DNA of 25,440 nt, from the NCBI GenBank assembly GCA_002329075.1, contig DCXR01000022.1:3530-28969 (forward strand). The letters run 5' to 3'. The notes under the pieces are model-generated. The model saw nothing but the letters and a program-made list of their open reading frames with translations, was not told the origin of the DNA and did not search any database. Numbering within the stretch: the stretch's first letter is position 1; each line of letters begins with the position of its first letter. The DNA comes from Candidatus Neomicrothrix sp. UBA2131. Lineage in GTDB: Bacteria > Actinomycetota > Acidimicrobiia > Acidimicrobiales > MedAcidi-G1. This document shows, piece after piece, positions 14,950 through 22,673 of this stretch. Both the position numbers and the translations under genes were made by a program.

Positions 14950-15491
14950 GGGGTGGAACTCCCTGGGTCTCCGTCTTGGGGTGAGAGCAGCGTCAACACG
15001 GTACCCGCATACCGGCGCACCCTTCCGACATGCCAGCCCGGTGCCGGTTCGAGCTCCCGGTCGGACTCCACGACGACCAGCCCGGCGTCGAGCCCGGCCA
15101 GGAGTGCCGACCAGCCGTCGAAGGCATACGGCGGGTCGAGGAGGGCCAGGTCCCATGGTCCGGGATTGGCTGCCAACCATGTCCGGGCGTCGGCGACGAC
15201 GACCGCTGCCCGGTCGGAGAAGCCGCAGGTGGCGAGGTTGGCCTCCACCAGGGCGGCGTGGGTGCGGGAGCATTCGACGAACACCGCATGTGAGGCGCCA
15301 CGCGACAGCGCCTCGATCCCGAGGGCGCCCGTCCCGGCGAACAGGTCGAGCACAGTCGCCCCCTCGACGGCGCCCCGGCTGTGGAGGGCGTTGAACAGGG
15401 CTTCCCGGACCCGATCACCGGTGGGCCGGATCCCGTCGTTGCGTGGAGCGGCCAACCGGAGGCCACGTGCGGTTCCTGCCACGACGCGCAT
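14946..15491 (-). CDS. rsmD: 16S rRNA (guanine(966)-N(2))-methyltransferase RsmD
   Basis: RsmD methylates one guanine of 16S rRNA using S-adenosylmethionine. The 181-residue protein begins MRVVAGTARGLRLAAP, carries RPTGDRVREALFN (22-34), the SAM-binding DLFAGTGALGIEALSRGA (49-66) and the catalytic DPPY (119-122), all typical. There is no ribosome site; a CATACT box lies six bases before the ATG, so a leaderless transcript is likely and this would be the first gene of the rsmD-coaD-SepIVA-like run. The divergent 58-residue gene starts 65 bases away on the other strand. Confidence 0.95.
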   Translation of the reverse strand: MRVVAGTARGLRLAAPRNDGIRPTGDRVREALFNALHSRGAVEGATVLDLFAGTGALGIEALSRGASHAVFVECSRTHAALVEANLATCGFSDRAAVVVADARTWLAANPGPWDLALLDPPYAFDGWSALLAGLDAGLVVVESDRELEPAPGWHVGRVRRYAGTVLTLLSPQDGDPGSSTP

Positions 15492-15497
15492 GACACA

Positions 15498-15503
15498 AGT
15501 ATG
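15498..15503 (-). promoter_or_regulatory. Candidate -10 box of rsmD
   Basis: Reads CATACT on the minus strand, six bases from the rsmD ATG, with no Shine-Dalgarno between. This fits transcription starting at the start codon. Confidence 0.4.
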
Positions 15504-15544
15504 GGCCGCTGGTCGGGATTCGGCGCCGCGCCTGCACCGGTCGC

Positions 15545-15550
15545 TACCCT
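15545..15550 (+). promoter_or_regulatory. Candidate -10 box of the 58-residue zinc-ribbon gene
   Basis: Reads TACCCT, followed by six C and then ATG, with no Shine-Dalgarno. Together with the rsmD box on the other strand it makes a compact divergent promoter region of 65 bases. Confidence 0.4.
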
Positions 15551-15556
15551 CCCCCC

Positions 15557-15733
15557 ATGCGGGCGCCGGCGAACATCATCTGCGTCGACTGCGGGGGGAC
15601 CTGCCACCTGCTGGCCCACCCCGACGAGGAGTTCGAGCCCGGCGATCCGGTGGCCTACCGGTGCGCCGACTGCATGGACCGTTGGGACCTCGTCATGCCC
15701 GACCACGACGACGAGGCCGGCGCACCCGACTGA
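15557..15733 (+). CDS. Small zinc-ribbon protein of unknown function (58 aa)
   Basis: I do not recognise this protein. The frame runs from the ATG at 15557 to a TGA at 15731-15733 and encodes 58 residues with two CxxC pairs (Cys9/Cys12 and Cys36/Cys39; a further Cys16), a spacing typical of a zinc ribbon, and an acidic tail rich in Asp. The pattern of a hydrophobic strand before the first pair (NIICVDC) and an aromatic/charged stretch after the second (MDRWDLV) looks like a real fold. It fills the gap between rsmD (divergent) and the GNAT gene (convergent, 13 bases away) and is the only plus-strand gene in the first 20 kb. It may be a stand-alone rubredoxin-like or RNA/DNA-contact ribbon; no function can be assigned. 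Confidence 0.7.
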   Translation: MRAPANIICVDCGGTCHLLAHPDEEFEPGDPVAYRCADCMDRWDLVMPDHDDEAGAPD

Positions 15734-15746
15734 GGCGTGTCGGGGG

Positions 15747-16337
15747 TCAAGCCTGCGGGTCCCTCCACATGAGGGGGATCGTGGGCCCGTCGACGATCGA
15801 CACCTCGCCGGTGACCGAGAAACCGTGCCGCTCGTAAAGAGGCACGTTCGCCGGGTTGCTCGACTCGAGGTAGGCGGGCACACCCTCGGCATCGCAGCGG
15901 TCGGTCACGACGGTGACGAGCGCCGACGCCAGGCCCCTGCCGCGCCCCTCGGGCCGGGTGCCCACGAACGCCAGGTACCAGTGCGGGGTGTGCGGGTGGG
16001 CCTCGAGCATCGGTTGGAGCGCTATGAACTTCGCCAGTGCCTGCTCCTCGCCGAGCAGCGACATCGAAGCCGCCACGACGCCCCCGAAGTCGGGACCGGG
16101 ATCGTCAGGTTCCTGTGGCGGCACCCACACGGCGGCCGAGGAACAACCGTCGACCGTGAGGACCTCGTCAATGCCGATGCCTCCCGCCAGACGGGCGGCG
16201 AAGAACATGGCGAGCATCGATGGCCGGGCCACGGGGTCATCGAAGAGGAAGGACAGGACCGGGTCCTGCGCGAACGCCACGGCCAGCGTGGCGACCACGT
16301 CTGGATGCTCGGCAGAATCGACGGCTCGTGCGTTCAT
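15747..16337 (-). CDS. GNAT-family N-acetyltransferase
   Basis: A 196-residue GNAT-fold enzyme expected to move an acetyl group from acetyl-CoA to an amine. The central strand and pyrophosphate loop read WYLAFVGTRPEGRGRGLASALV (about 120-141), with the RxxGxG/A motif, followed by YLESSNPANVPLYERHGF (about 156-173), the conserved end of the domain. The first half (substrate side) is not diagnostic, so the substrate is unknown. The ATG overlaps the recG stop by four bases (16334-16337), so it is coupled to recG, although acetyltransferases are not standard recG partners. Confidence 0.9.
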   Translation of the reverse strand: MNARAVDSAEHPDVVATLAVAFAQDPVLSFLFDDPVARPSMLAMFFAARLAGGIGIDEVLTVDGCSSAAVWVPPQEPDDPGPDFGGVVAASMSLLGEEQALAKFIALQPMLEAHPHTPHWYLAFVGTRPEGRGRGLASALVTVVTDRCDAEGVPAYLESSNPANVPLYERHGFSVTGEVSIVDGPTIPLMWRDPQA

Positions 16338-18493
16338 GACTTGAGTAGATAGTCGACTTCGTCGCCTCCCAGCAACAGAGCCACCTCGTCGGAGAGCGTC
16401 TGGTGCCGTTCGAGGCCGTCGCCGTCACCCACGAGTTCGATGGCCACTTCCCGTGCGGCCTCCACCCACTCGCGGTCGCGGCGCAGCGAGGCCAGCCGAA
16501 GGTCGTTGCGGCCCTTCTGGCGTTCGCCCATGATCGTGCCCTCGCCCCGCAGGTCCAGGTCGACCTCGGCCAGTTCGAAGCCGTCGGTGGTGCGCACCAG
16601 AGCCTCGAGGCGCTCCTCGGCGTCGGGCGTGGCCGCCTCGCCGACCAGCAGGCAGCGGCTCTGCTCCGACCCCCGACCCACCCGGCCACGCAACTGGTGG
16701 AGTTGGGCAATGCCGAAGCGGGCGGCGTCGAGGACCACCATGACCGTCGCGTTGGGGACGTCGACCCCCACCTCGATCACCGTCGTCGCCACCAGCACGT
16801 CGAGGGCGCCCGAACGGAATAGCCGCATCGTCTCCTCCTTCTCTGCAGGCCCGACCCTCCCGTGGAGCAGGCCGACCCTGAGGTCGGACAGCACTCCTGC
16901 GGTCAGCGACCCGTGGGTCTCCTCGGCCGAACGGACCTCCAGCGCCTCGGACTCGTCGATCAGCGGGCAGACCACGTACGCCTGGTGGCCGGCCGCCACC
17001 GCATCACGCACGATTTCCCACACCTCCCCGTCGTCGACGGTCCAGTCGGTACGGATCGGGGTGCGGCCGGGCGGCATCTCGTCGATGACCGACACGTCGA
17101 GGTCCCCGTAGACGGTCATCGCCGCCGTTCGCGGGATCGGTGTCGCCGTCATCACCAGGACATCGGGAATGGCAGGATCGGCGGCGTTTCCCTGTTCCCT
17201 GAGGGCGGCCCGCTGCTCGACGCCGAAACGATGCTGTTCGTCGATCACGATGACGCCCAACGAATGGAAGCCGACCCCCTCCTGGATCAGGGCGTGGGTG
17301 CCGATCAGTATGTCCACGCCCCCGTCCTCGAGGCCGTCGACGATCCGCCGCCTCTCAGCCGCCGTGGCACCGCTGGTCAGCAACTCGACCCGAAGGGGTC
17401 GCTCGCCCATCAGCGTGCCCGGGTCGGGGACGACGAGTCCCGCCAACAGGTCGGCAATACCCAGGTGGTGCTGCTCGGCAAGCACCGCCGTCGGAACCAT
17501 CAGCGCCCCCTGGTGCCCGCCCTGGACGGCCACCAGCAGGGCGCTCACTGCCACGACCGTCTTGCCGGAGCCGACGTCGCCCTGGAGAAGCCGGTGCATC
17601 GGCGAGGGTCGGGCCAGGTCGGAGAGGATCTCGTCGATCGTCCGCTGCTGGGCGCCGGTCAACGGGAAGCCGAGCCGTTCGTGGAAGGCCCCGACCAGGT
17701 CGCCGTGGGCGTCATGCCCACCACACACGTGGGCGATCCCACCGGCGCTGCGTTCGAGGTGGACCTTGCGGCGGACCAGCTCGAGTTGGATGCGCAACAA
17801 CTCGTCGAACACAAGGCGCCGACGGGCCTCCGCCATCTCTTGCATGGACTCCGGGCGGTGGATGCCGCCGTAGGCCGTGGCACGGTCGACCAGCCTGTAG
17901 CGGTCCCGCACCCCCGTGGGCAGCGGGTCGTCGAAGCCCCGCTTCAGCATCACGCGGCGCAGCGCCTCCCCGACCAGCCCGTCGAGATCCCAACTCTGGA
18001 GGCCGGCCGACTCGGACTGCGGATAGACGGCCACGATCCTGCCCGTCCGGTCACCCACCAGGTCGACAATCGGATTGGTCATCTGGAGCTTGTCGCGATA
18101 GCGGTCCATCTTGCCGAACACGACCGCCTCGGTGCCTTCGGAGAGTTGGCGCTCACGCCAGGGCTGGTTGAAGAACGTGAGGGAGAGTGAGCCCGTGCCG
18201 TCGGTGACCCGGGCCTCGACCAACGACCGTCCGTTGCGGGTCCGACGGGCCGACACCCTGGCGACCGTCACCAGCACCATGCCCTCCTCGCCGACCCCGA
18301 GCGCCTCGATGGTGGCCTCGCGGGTGCGGTCGAGATATCGGCGCGGGTAGTACGAGATCAGGTCGAGGATCGTGCGGACGTCGACCTTGGCCAACGCCGC
18401 GGCCCTCTTGTCGCCCACTCCCTGGAGGTCGGTGACCGGCCGGTCGTCCAGATCCCGGAGCGTGATGCCTCCCTGGGCCGGGTCGCTCGGCAC
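16334..18493 (-). CDS. recG: ATP-dependent DNA helicase RecG
   Basis: RecG remodels stalled replication forks and branched recombination intermediates. The 719-residue protein has an N-terminal wedge/OB region (about 15-160) beginning DLQGVGDKRAAALAKVDV. The helicase core has Walker A GDVGSGKT (305-312), the DEQH box (418-421), TATPIPRT (449-456), TTVIEVGVDVPNA and QLRGRVGRG. The C-terminal block GERQKGRNDLRLASL is also RecG-type. The GTG start at 18493 is preceded by GGAG at five bases. It begins 14 bases after the fakA-like gene, giving the conserved DAK2-recG pair. Confidence 0.97.
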   Translation of the reverse strand: MPSDPAQGGITLRDLDDRPVTDLQGVGDKRAAALAKVDVRTILDLISYYPRRYLDRTREATIEALGVGEEGMVLVTVARVSARRTRNGRSLVEARVTDGTGSLSLTFFNQPWRERQLSEGTEAVVFGKMDRYRDKLQMTNPIVDLVGDRTGRIVAVYPQSESAGLQSWDLDGLVGEALRRVMLKRGFDDPLPTGVRDRYRLVDRATAYGGIHRPESMQEMAEARRRLVFDELLRIQLELVRRKVHLERSAGGIAHVCGGHDAHGDLVGAFHERLGFPLTGAQQRTIDEILSDLARPSPMHRLLQGDVGSGKTVVAVSALLVAVQGGHQGALMVPTAVLAEQHHLGIADLLAGLVVPDPGTLMGERPLRVELLTSGATAAERRRIVDGLEDGGVDILIGTHALIQEGVGFHSLGVIVIDEQHRFGVEQRAALREQGNAADPAIPDVLVMTATPIPRTAAMTVYGDLDVSVIDEMPPGRTPIRTDWTVDDGEVWEIVRDAVAAGHQAYVVCPLIDESEALEVRSAEETHGSLTAGVLSDLRVGLLHGRVGPAEKEETMRLFRSGALDVLVATTVIEVGVDVPNATVMVVLDAARFGIAQLHQLRGRVGRGSEQSRCLLVGEAATPDAEERLEALVRTTDGFELAEVDLDLRGEGTIMGERQKGRNDLRLASLRRDREWVEAAREVAIELVGDGDGLERHQTLSDEVALLLGGDEVDYLLKS

Positions 18494-18507
18494 CCGCTCT
18501 CCGACCC

Positions 18508-20160
18508 CTACTCGATGCCCACGAAATAGGGGTAGAGGGGCTGACCCCCGTCGTGGACCTCGACCTCGACTTGTGGATGTGACTCCTCGACGTGCGCCAC
18601 GATCGAGGCGGTGGTGAGTTCGTCCGCCTCGTCGCCGGCGATGAGCGTGACGAGTTCGTGGTCGTCGTCGAGCAGTTCATCGAGCAGTCGGGTCACCGCC
18701 TCGAGTAGTGAACCGGCGATGACGCGCACCTTGCCGCCGGACAGGCCGAGGTGGTCGCCGGTGGTGATGTCTCCGGCGTCACTTCCACTGTCGCGCACCG
18801 CCACCGTGACCTCGGCCGCCACGACGACGGACGCCGCCTCACCCATCAACTCGAGGTTGCCGTCGGCGGTGCCCTCGGGGTCGTACTCGAGCAGGGACGC
18901 GAACCCCTCCGTGATGCTCTTCGTGCGGACCACGCGGACGGTCTTGTCGGTCTGGGCGTCGACCTGCTCGGCCACGGCGACGATGTTGCCGTTGTTGGGG
19001 AGGATGACGACGTGCCCGGCGGGAACTGCCTCGACCGCCGCCAGCAGGTCAGCGGTCGACGGATTCATCGACTGGCCACCGGCCACCACCCGGCGGACGC
19101 CGAGCGACCGGAAGATCTCGACGATTCCCGGCCCGTTGGCGACCGCCACGACGGCACAGGCAACCGGATCGCCGGCGGGCTCGTCGACGCCGCTGACGAC
19201 CTGTTCGCGCACCCACGCCTGCTCCTCGGCCTCCTCGACCAGGTCGGAGACACGGATCCGGTGGGGGCGTCCGACGGCAATGCCGGCCTCGACGGCTGCA
19301 CCGATGTCGTCGGTGTGGACATGGCAGTTCCAGACGCCGTCTCCGCCGACGACCACGACCGAGTCGCCGAGTTCCCCCCATGCGTCCTTGAAGCCCGGGA
19401 CCGTGTCGTCCGGGGCGTCGAGGAAGAACATGACCTCGTAGCGGCCGCCGTCGAGTCCGTGGCCGGCGGCGGCCCGGTCGACGGCCAACGGGGCGGCGGC
19501 CACCGGCGTCTCGGGAGGATCGGGCAGCGGACGGCCGTCGGCGACGGTCAGCACGGCATCGAGGAAGAGCACGTAGCCGCTGGCGCCTGCGTCGACGACA
19601 CCCGCCTCGGCCAGCACCGGCAACAGGTCGGGCGTCCGGGCGAGCGAGTCACCGGCCCTGACGCGGGCCGCCTCGGCGACCGGCAGCAGATCGGCGCCCG
19701 AGTCGGCGGCAGCAACCGCGGCCTCGGACGACTCGCGTACCACCGTGAGGATCGTGCCCTCGACCGGTTGTCCGACGGCGCCGTATGCCGCCTCGGAGGC
19801 GGCTGCAAGCCCGTCCGCAAGGACGCGTCCATCGATGCGATCGGCCTCACCCACTACTCCACACAGCGCCCGAAGTACCTGGGACAGGATCACGCCCGAG
19901 TTGCCCCGCGCCCCCATGAGCGAGCCGTGGGCCACGGCGCCGGTCACCGCCACCAGGGTGTCTGCGACCGGGGCCTCGAGTTCCTCGAGGGCCGTGACCG
20001 CCGCCTGGGCGGTCATGGACATGTTCGTTCCGGTGTCGCCGTCGGGCACCGGGTACACGTTCAGGAGGTTGAGCATCTCGCGGTGGGCGACCAGGGCATC
20101 GCGGAATCCGGTCACGACGGCCCGCAGGCCGACGCCGTCCAGGTGGGTCGCTGCGGTCAC
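18508..20160 (-). CDS. fakA: DAK2-domain fatty acid kinase subunit FakA-like (YloV)
   Basis: FakA is the ATP-binding subunit that phosphorylates fatty acids held by a separate FakB (DegV-type) protein, making acyl-phosphate. From the GTG at 20160 the protein has 550 residues. The N-terminal DAK2 domain (about 10-200) carries NVYPVPDGDTGTNM (34-47) with the metal-binding Asp40 and Asp42, and GARGNSGVILSQ (83-94). A middle domain and a C-terminal DegV-like domain follow, with PAGHVVILPNNGNIVAVAEQ and a final VEVEVHDGGQPLYPYFVGIE. A much longer frame to 20511 runs antisense over rpmB and is rejected. No ribosome site is present; TACGCT lies eight bases before the GTG. FakB is not in the window, but PlsX, which also handles acyl-phosphate, is. 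Confidence 0.9.
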   Translation of the reverse strand: MTAATHLDGVGLRAVVTGFRDALVAHREMLNLLNVYPVPDGDTGTNMSMTAQAAVTALEELEAPVADTLVAVTGAVAHGSLMGARGNSGVILSQVLRALCGVVGEADRIDGRVLADGLAAASEAAYGAVGQPVEGTILTVVRESSEAAVAAADSGADLLPVAEAARVRAGDSLARTPDLLPVLAEAGVVDAGASGYVLFLDAVLTVADGRPLPDPPETPVAAAPLAVDRAAAGHGLDGGRYEVMFFLDAPDDTVPGFKDAWGELGDSVVVVGGDGVWNCHVHTDDIGAAVEAGIAVGRPHRIRVSDLVEEAEEQAWVREQVVSGVDEPAGDPVACAVVAVANGPGIVEIFRSLGVRRVVAGGQSMNPSTADLLAAVEAVPAGHVVILPNNGNIVAVAEQVDAQTDKTVRVVRTKSITEGFASLLEYDPEGTADGNLELMGEAASVVVAAEVTVAVRDSGSDAGDITTGDHLGLSGGKVRVIAGSLLEAVTRLLDELLDDDHELVTLIAGDEADELTTASIVAHVEESHPQVEVEVHDGGQPLYPYFVGIE

Positions 20161-20168
20161 GGTGCGCG

Positions 20169-20174
20169 AGCGTA
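20169..20174 (-). promoter_or_regulatory. Candidate -10 box of the fakA-like gene
   Basis: Reads TACGCT on the minus strand, eight bases before the GTG start and without a Shine-Dalgarno. It fits a leaderless or very short-leader transcript diverging from the rpmB promoter. Confidence 0.35.
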
Positions 20175-20224
20175 GCCACCCCCCGCAGACCGGTCGCGAC
20201 CCCGATGTGATCCGCCGCCGAGGG

Positions 20225-20254
20225 TTGGAGCCCCACGGGGGACGGCCGTAGCCT
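20225..20254 (+). promoter_or_regulatory. Candidate rpmB promoter
   Basis: TTGGAG (20225-20230) and TAGCCT (20249-20254) are spaced 18 bases apart and fit sigma-70-type -35 and -10 elements of GC-rich bacteria. Transcription from here would give rpmB a leader of roughly 60 bases. Confidence 0.45.
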
Positions 20255-20271
20255 TTCAGGGTTCCCACGGG

Positions 20272-20290
20272 CGGGCACCACCACTGCCCG
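20272..20290 (+). other. Hairpin in the rpmB 5' leader
   Basis: A perfect 6-bp stem CGGGCA/TGCCCG with a seven-base loop lies between the candidate promoter and the ribosome site (GAAGGA at 20302-20307). Many ribosomal protein genes have leader structures for autoregulation; whether this is one is inference. Confidence 0.3.
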
Positions 20291-20319
20291 ACCCACCCAC
20301 CGAAGGACGCAGCACCGAC

Positions 20320-20514
20320 ATGGCCTCCGTATGCGAGATCTGTGGCAAGAAGCCCTGGTTCGGCAAGAAGCTGAGCCACTCCCACCGTCGCACGAACCGG
20401 CGCTGGAACCCCAACATCCAGCGGGTCCGCGCCGTAGTCGGGTCGACCACGAAGCGGGTCGATGTCTGCACCGGCTGCCTCAAGGCCGGCAAGGTACAAA
20501 AGGCCGCCCACTAG
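20320..20514 (+). CDS. rpmB: 50S ribosomal protein L28 (zinc-binding form)
   Basis: L28 is a structural protein of the large ribosomal subunit. The 64-residue protein MASVCEICGKKPWFGKKLSH, then SHRRTNRRWNPNIQRVR and CTGCLKAGKV, is a textbook bacterial L28. Cys pairs 5/8 and 50/53 make it the zinc-containing type. Its start is fixed by the signature. It is the first plus-strand gene after the divergent fakA-like gene, a known neighbourhood (rpmB beside DAK2 and recG). The next gene follows 32 bases later. Confidence 0.97.
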   Translation: MASVCEICGKKPWFGKKLSHSHRRTNRRWNPNIQRVRAVVGSTTKRVDVCTGCLKAGKVQKAAH

Positions 20515-20546
20515 GGCCTGGACGAAGTTCGACGAGGGGTCCGGAC

Positions 20547-20771
20547 ATGCAGGGTGTCATCAAGGCATACGACCCCGGTTCCCGTGACGGTGTCGTGGTA
20601 CGCGAGACCGACTTCGCCGAGTTCGACCTGGCGGACGATGCCCTCGAGGGCTCCATCTTCAGGATGCTGCGCCCCGGTCAACGGGTGCTGTTCGAACTCG
20701 ATTCCGAGGAGCGGGCGACCGGCCTCTCGATCGGTGCCGAGGTCGACATGGGCACGCCTGACATCCACTGA
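20547..20771 (+). CDS. Cold-shock-domain-like small protein
   Basis: The 74-residue frame MQGVIKAYDPGSRDGVVVRE... has the strand pattern of a cold-shock (OB-fold) domain: GVIKAYD for the first strand, RDGVVV where RNP-1 (KGFGFI) should be, then FRMLRPGQRVLFELDSEERATGLSIG, which fits the fourth and fifth strands (GxxVxFxxxxxxxGxxAxxV). The aromatic RNA-stacking residues of RNP-1 are absent, so nucleic-acid binding may be weak or different. GAGGGG lies seven bases before the ATG. Probably co-transcribed with rpmB. I call it cold-shock-like by pattern; it could also be a separate small OB-fold family. Confidence 0.7.
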   Translation: MQGVIKAYDPGSRDGVVVRETDFAEFDLADDALEGSIFRMLRPGQRVLFELDSEERATGLSIGAEVDMGTPDIH

Positions 20772-20806
20772 GCCTCCCGGTCGGGTCCTGAAACCGGCCC
20801 GGCAAC

Positions 20807-20822
20807 TGTCACACCAGTCACA
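20807..20822. promoter_or_regulatory. CRP/GlxR-like binding site before pckG
   Basis: TGTCA-N6-TCACA differs from the CRP-family operator TGTGA-N6-TCACA at one base. It is centred about 53 bases upstream of the pckG start codon, in the only gap before that gene. In Corynebacterium the CRP-type regulator GlxR binds such sites near central-carbon genes; that it acts here is inference. Confidence 0.4.
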
Positions 20823-20867
20823 GGCGCGATGTCCACCGTTCGGCCTTCAGCGGTGTAGGAATGAATC

Positions 20868-22661
20868 GTGAAGCCGGCGACCTCCAACCAGATCCTGCTC
20901 GAATGGGTGGACCACTGGACCGGGATCCTCGGCCCTGATGCGGTGCACTGGTGTGACGGCTCCGAGGCCGAATACGACGCCCTCGCCGACGGGATGGTCA
21001 CCTCCGGCACCCTCCGTCGGCTGAACGACGACCTGCGTCCCAACAGCTATCTCGCCCTCTCCGATCCCGACGACGTCGCACGCGTCGAGGACCGGACCTT
21101 CATCGCCACCAAGGACCCGCTCGACGCCGGCCCCACCAACAACTGGCGCGATCCCACCGAGCTCAGGGCCGAGATGACGGCGCTCTACCGGGACGCCATG
21201 GTCGGACGCACGATGTACGTGGTGCCGTTCAGCATGGGTCCACTGGGTTCCCCGATCGCCCAGATAGGCGTCCAGTTGACCGACTCGCCGTACGTCGCCG
21301 TCAGCATGAGGACCATGACCCGAATGGGCCAGCCGGTCCTCGACGTGCTCGGCGATGGCGACTTCGTGCCGTGCCTCCATTCGGTGGGTGCTCCGCTGGT
21401 GAACGGCGCCGAGGACGTGCCCTGGCCTTGCAACCCCGACAACCGGTACATCGCCCACTTCCCCGAGGCCCGCGAGATCTGGTCGTACGGCTCGGGCTAC
21501 GGCGGCAATGCACTGCTGGGCAAGAAGTGCTTCGCCCTGCGCATCGCCTCGACCATGGCACACGACGACGGCTGGCTGGCCGAACACATGCTCGTGTTGG
21601 CCGTGACCCCGCCCGACGGCGAGCGTCGGTACGTCGCTGCCGCATTCCCGTCGGCCTGCGGCAAGACCAACATGGCGATGATGGTCCCGACCCTTCCGGG
21701 CTGGACCGTCGAGACGATCGGCGACGACATCGCCTGGATGAAGTTCAGCGACGACGGCCGCCTCTACGCAATCAACCCGGAGGCGGGCTTCTTCGGCGTC
21801 GCCCCGGGCACGTCGCATGCCTCGAACCACAACGCCATGGTCACGCTCCACTCCAATGCCATCTACACCAACGTCGCCCTGACCGATGACGGCGATGTCT
21901 GGTGGGAGGGCATGACCGACGAGCCGCCGGAACGCCTGACCGACTGGCGGGGCCAACCGTGGACGCCCGACAGCGGGTCCCCGGCCGCCCACCCGAACGC
22001 CCGCTTCACGGTGCCCGCCTCGCAGTGCCCCTCCATTGCTCCCGAGTGGGAGGACCCGGCCGGCGTTCCGATCTCGGCGATCCTGTTCGGCGGACGACGG
22101 GCTACCAACGTGCCGCTCGTGACCGAGGCCCGCGACTGGGCCCACGGCGTGTTCCTCGGCTCGATCATGAGTTCCGAGAAGACCGCCGCAGCGACCGGCA
22201 GGACGGGCGTGGTGCGGTTCGACCCGTTCGCAATGCTCCCCTTCACGGGCTACAACGTTGGCGACTACCTCGCCCACTGGCTCGAGATCGGACAGGGTGC
22301 CGACTCCGAACGGCTCCCGAGGCTGTTCTGGGTCAACTGGTTCCGCCGCGACGAGGACCGCTCCTTCCTGTGGCCCGGGTTCGGCGAGAACTGCCGGGTG
22401 CTCGACTGGGTACTCCAGCGGGTCGACGGCGGAGGCGATGCCGTCGATACCCCCATCGGCCTCATGCCGACAGTCGACGCCATCGACCGGACGGGCATCG
22501 ATGTCGACGATGCCGCCATGGAGCGCCTCCTCGATGTCGACCCCACTGCATGGGAGGCCGAGTTGGCGATGATCGAGGAGCACTACGACGCTCTCGGCGA
22601 ACGCCTGCCTGCGGAACTACGGCGCCAACTCGAAGGCCTGCGGGACCGCCTCGACGCCTGA
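20868..22661 (+). CDS. pckG: Phosphoenolpyruvate carboxykinase (GTP)
   Basis: PckG converts oxaloacetate and GTP to phosphoenolpyruvate, CO2 and GDP, the entry to gluconeogenesis. The 597-residue protein belongs to the GTP-dependent class. It has SMGPLGSPIAQIGVQLTDS (122-140), the P-loop FPSACGKTN (260-268) with the reactive Cys264, kinase-2 motif IGDDIAWM (284-291), NPEAGFFGVAPGTS and the C-terminal FGENCRVLDWV. The GTG at 20868 has AGGA seven bases upstream. A CRP-like site lies upstream. The gene ends 12 bases before a convergent gene; I see no terminator in that gap. Confidence 0.97.
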   Translation: MKPATSNQILLEWVDHWTGILGPDAVHWCDGSEAEYDALADGMVTSGTLRRLNDDLRPNSYLALSDPDDVARVEDRTFIATKDPLDAGPTNNWRDPTELRAEMTALYRDAMVGRTMYVVPFSMGPLGSPIAQIGVQLTDSPYVAVSMRTMTRMGQPVLDVLGDGDFVPCLHSVGAPLVNGAEDVPWPCNPDNRYIAHFPEAREIWSYGSGYGGNALLGKKCFALRIASTMAHDDGWLAEHMLVLAVTPPDGERRYVAAAFPSACGKTNMAMMVPTLPGWTVETIGDDIAWMKFSDDGRLYAINPEAGFFGVAPGTSHASNHNAMVTLHSNAIYTNVALTDDGDVWWEGMTDEPPERLTDWRGQPWTPDSGSPAAHPNARFTVPASQCPSIAPEWEDPAGVPISAILFGGRRATNVPLVTEARDWAHGVFLGSIMSSEKTAAATGRTGVVRFDPFAMLPFTGYNVGDYLAHWLEIGQGADSERLPRLFWVNWFRRDEDRSFLWPGFGENCRVLDWVLQRVDGGGDAVDTPIGLMPTVDAIDRTGIDVDDAAMERLLDVDPTAWEAELAMIEEHYDALGERLPAELRRQLEGLRDRLDA

Positions 22662-22673
22662 GCGGTCGGTTCG

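Noticed and set aside
20161..20511. N-terminal extension of the fakA-like frame up to 20511
   Set aside because: It runs antisense through rpmB and lacks family similarity; the DAK2 domain begins just after the GTG at 20160.
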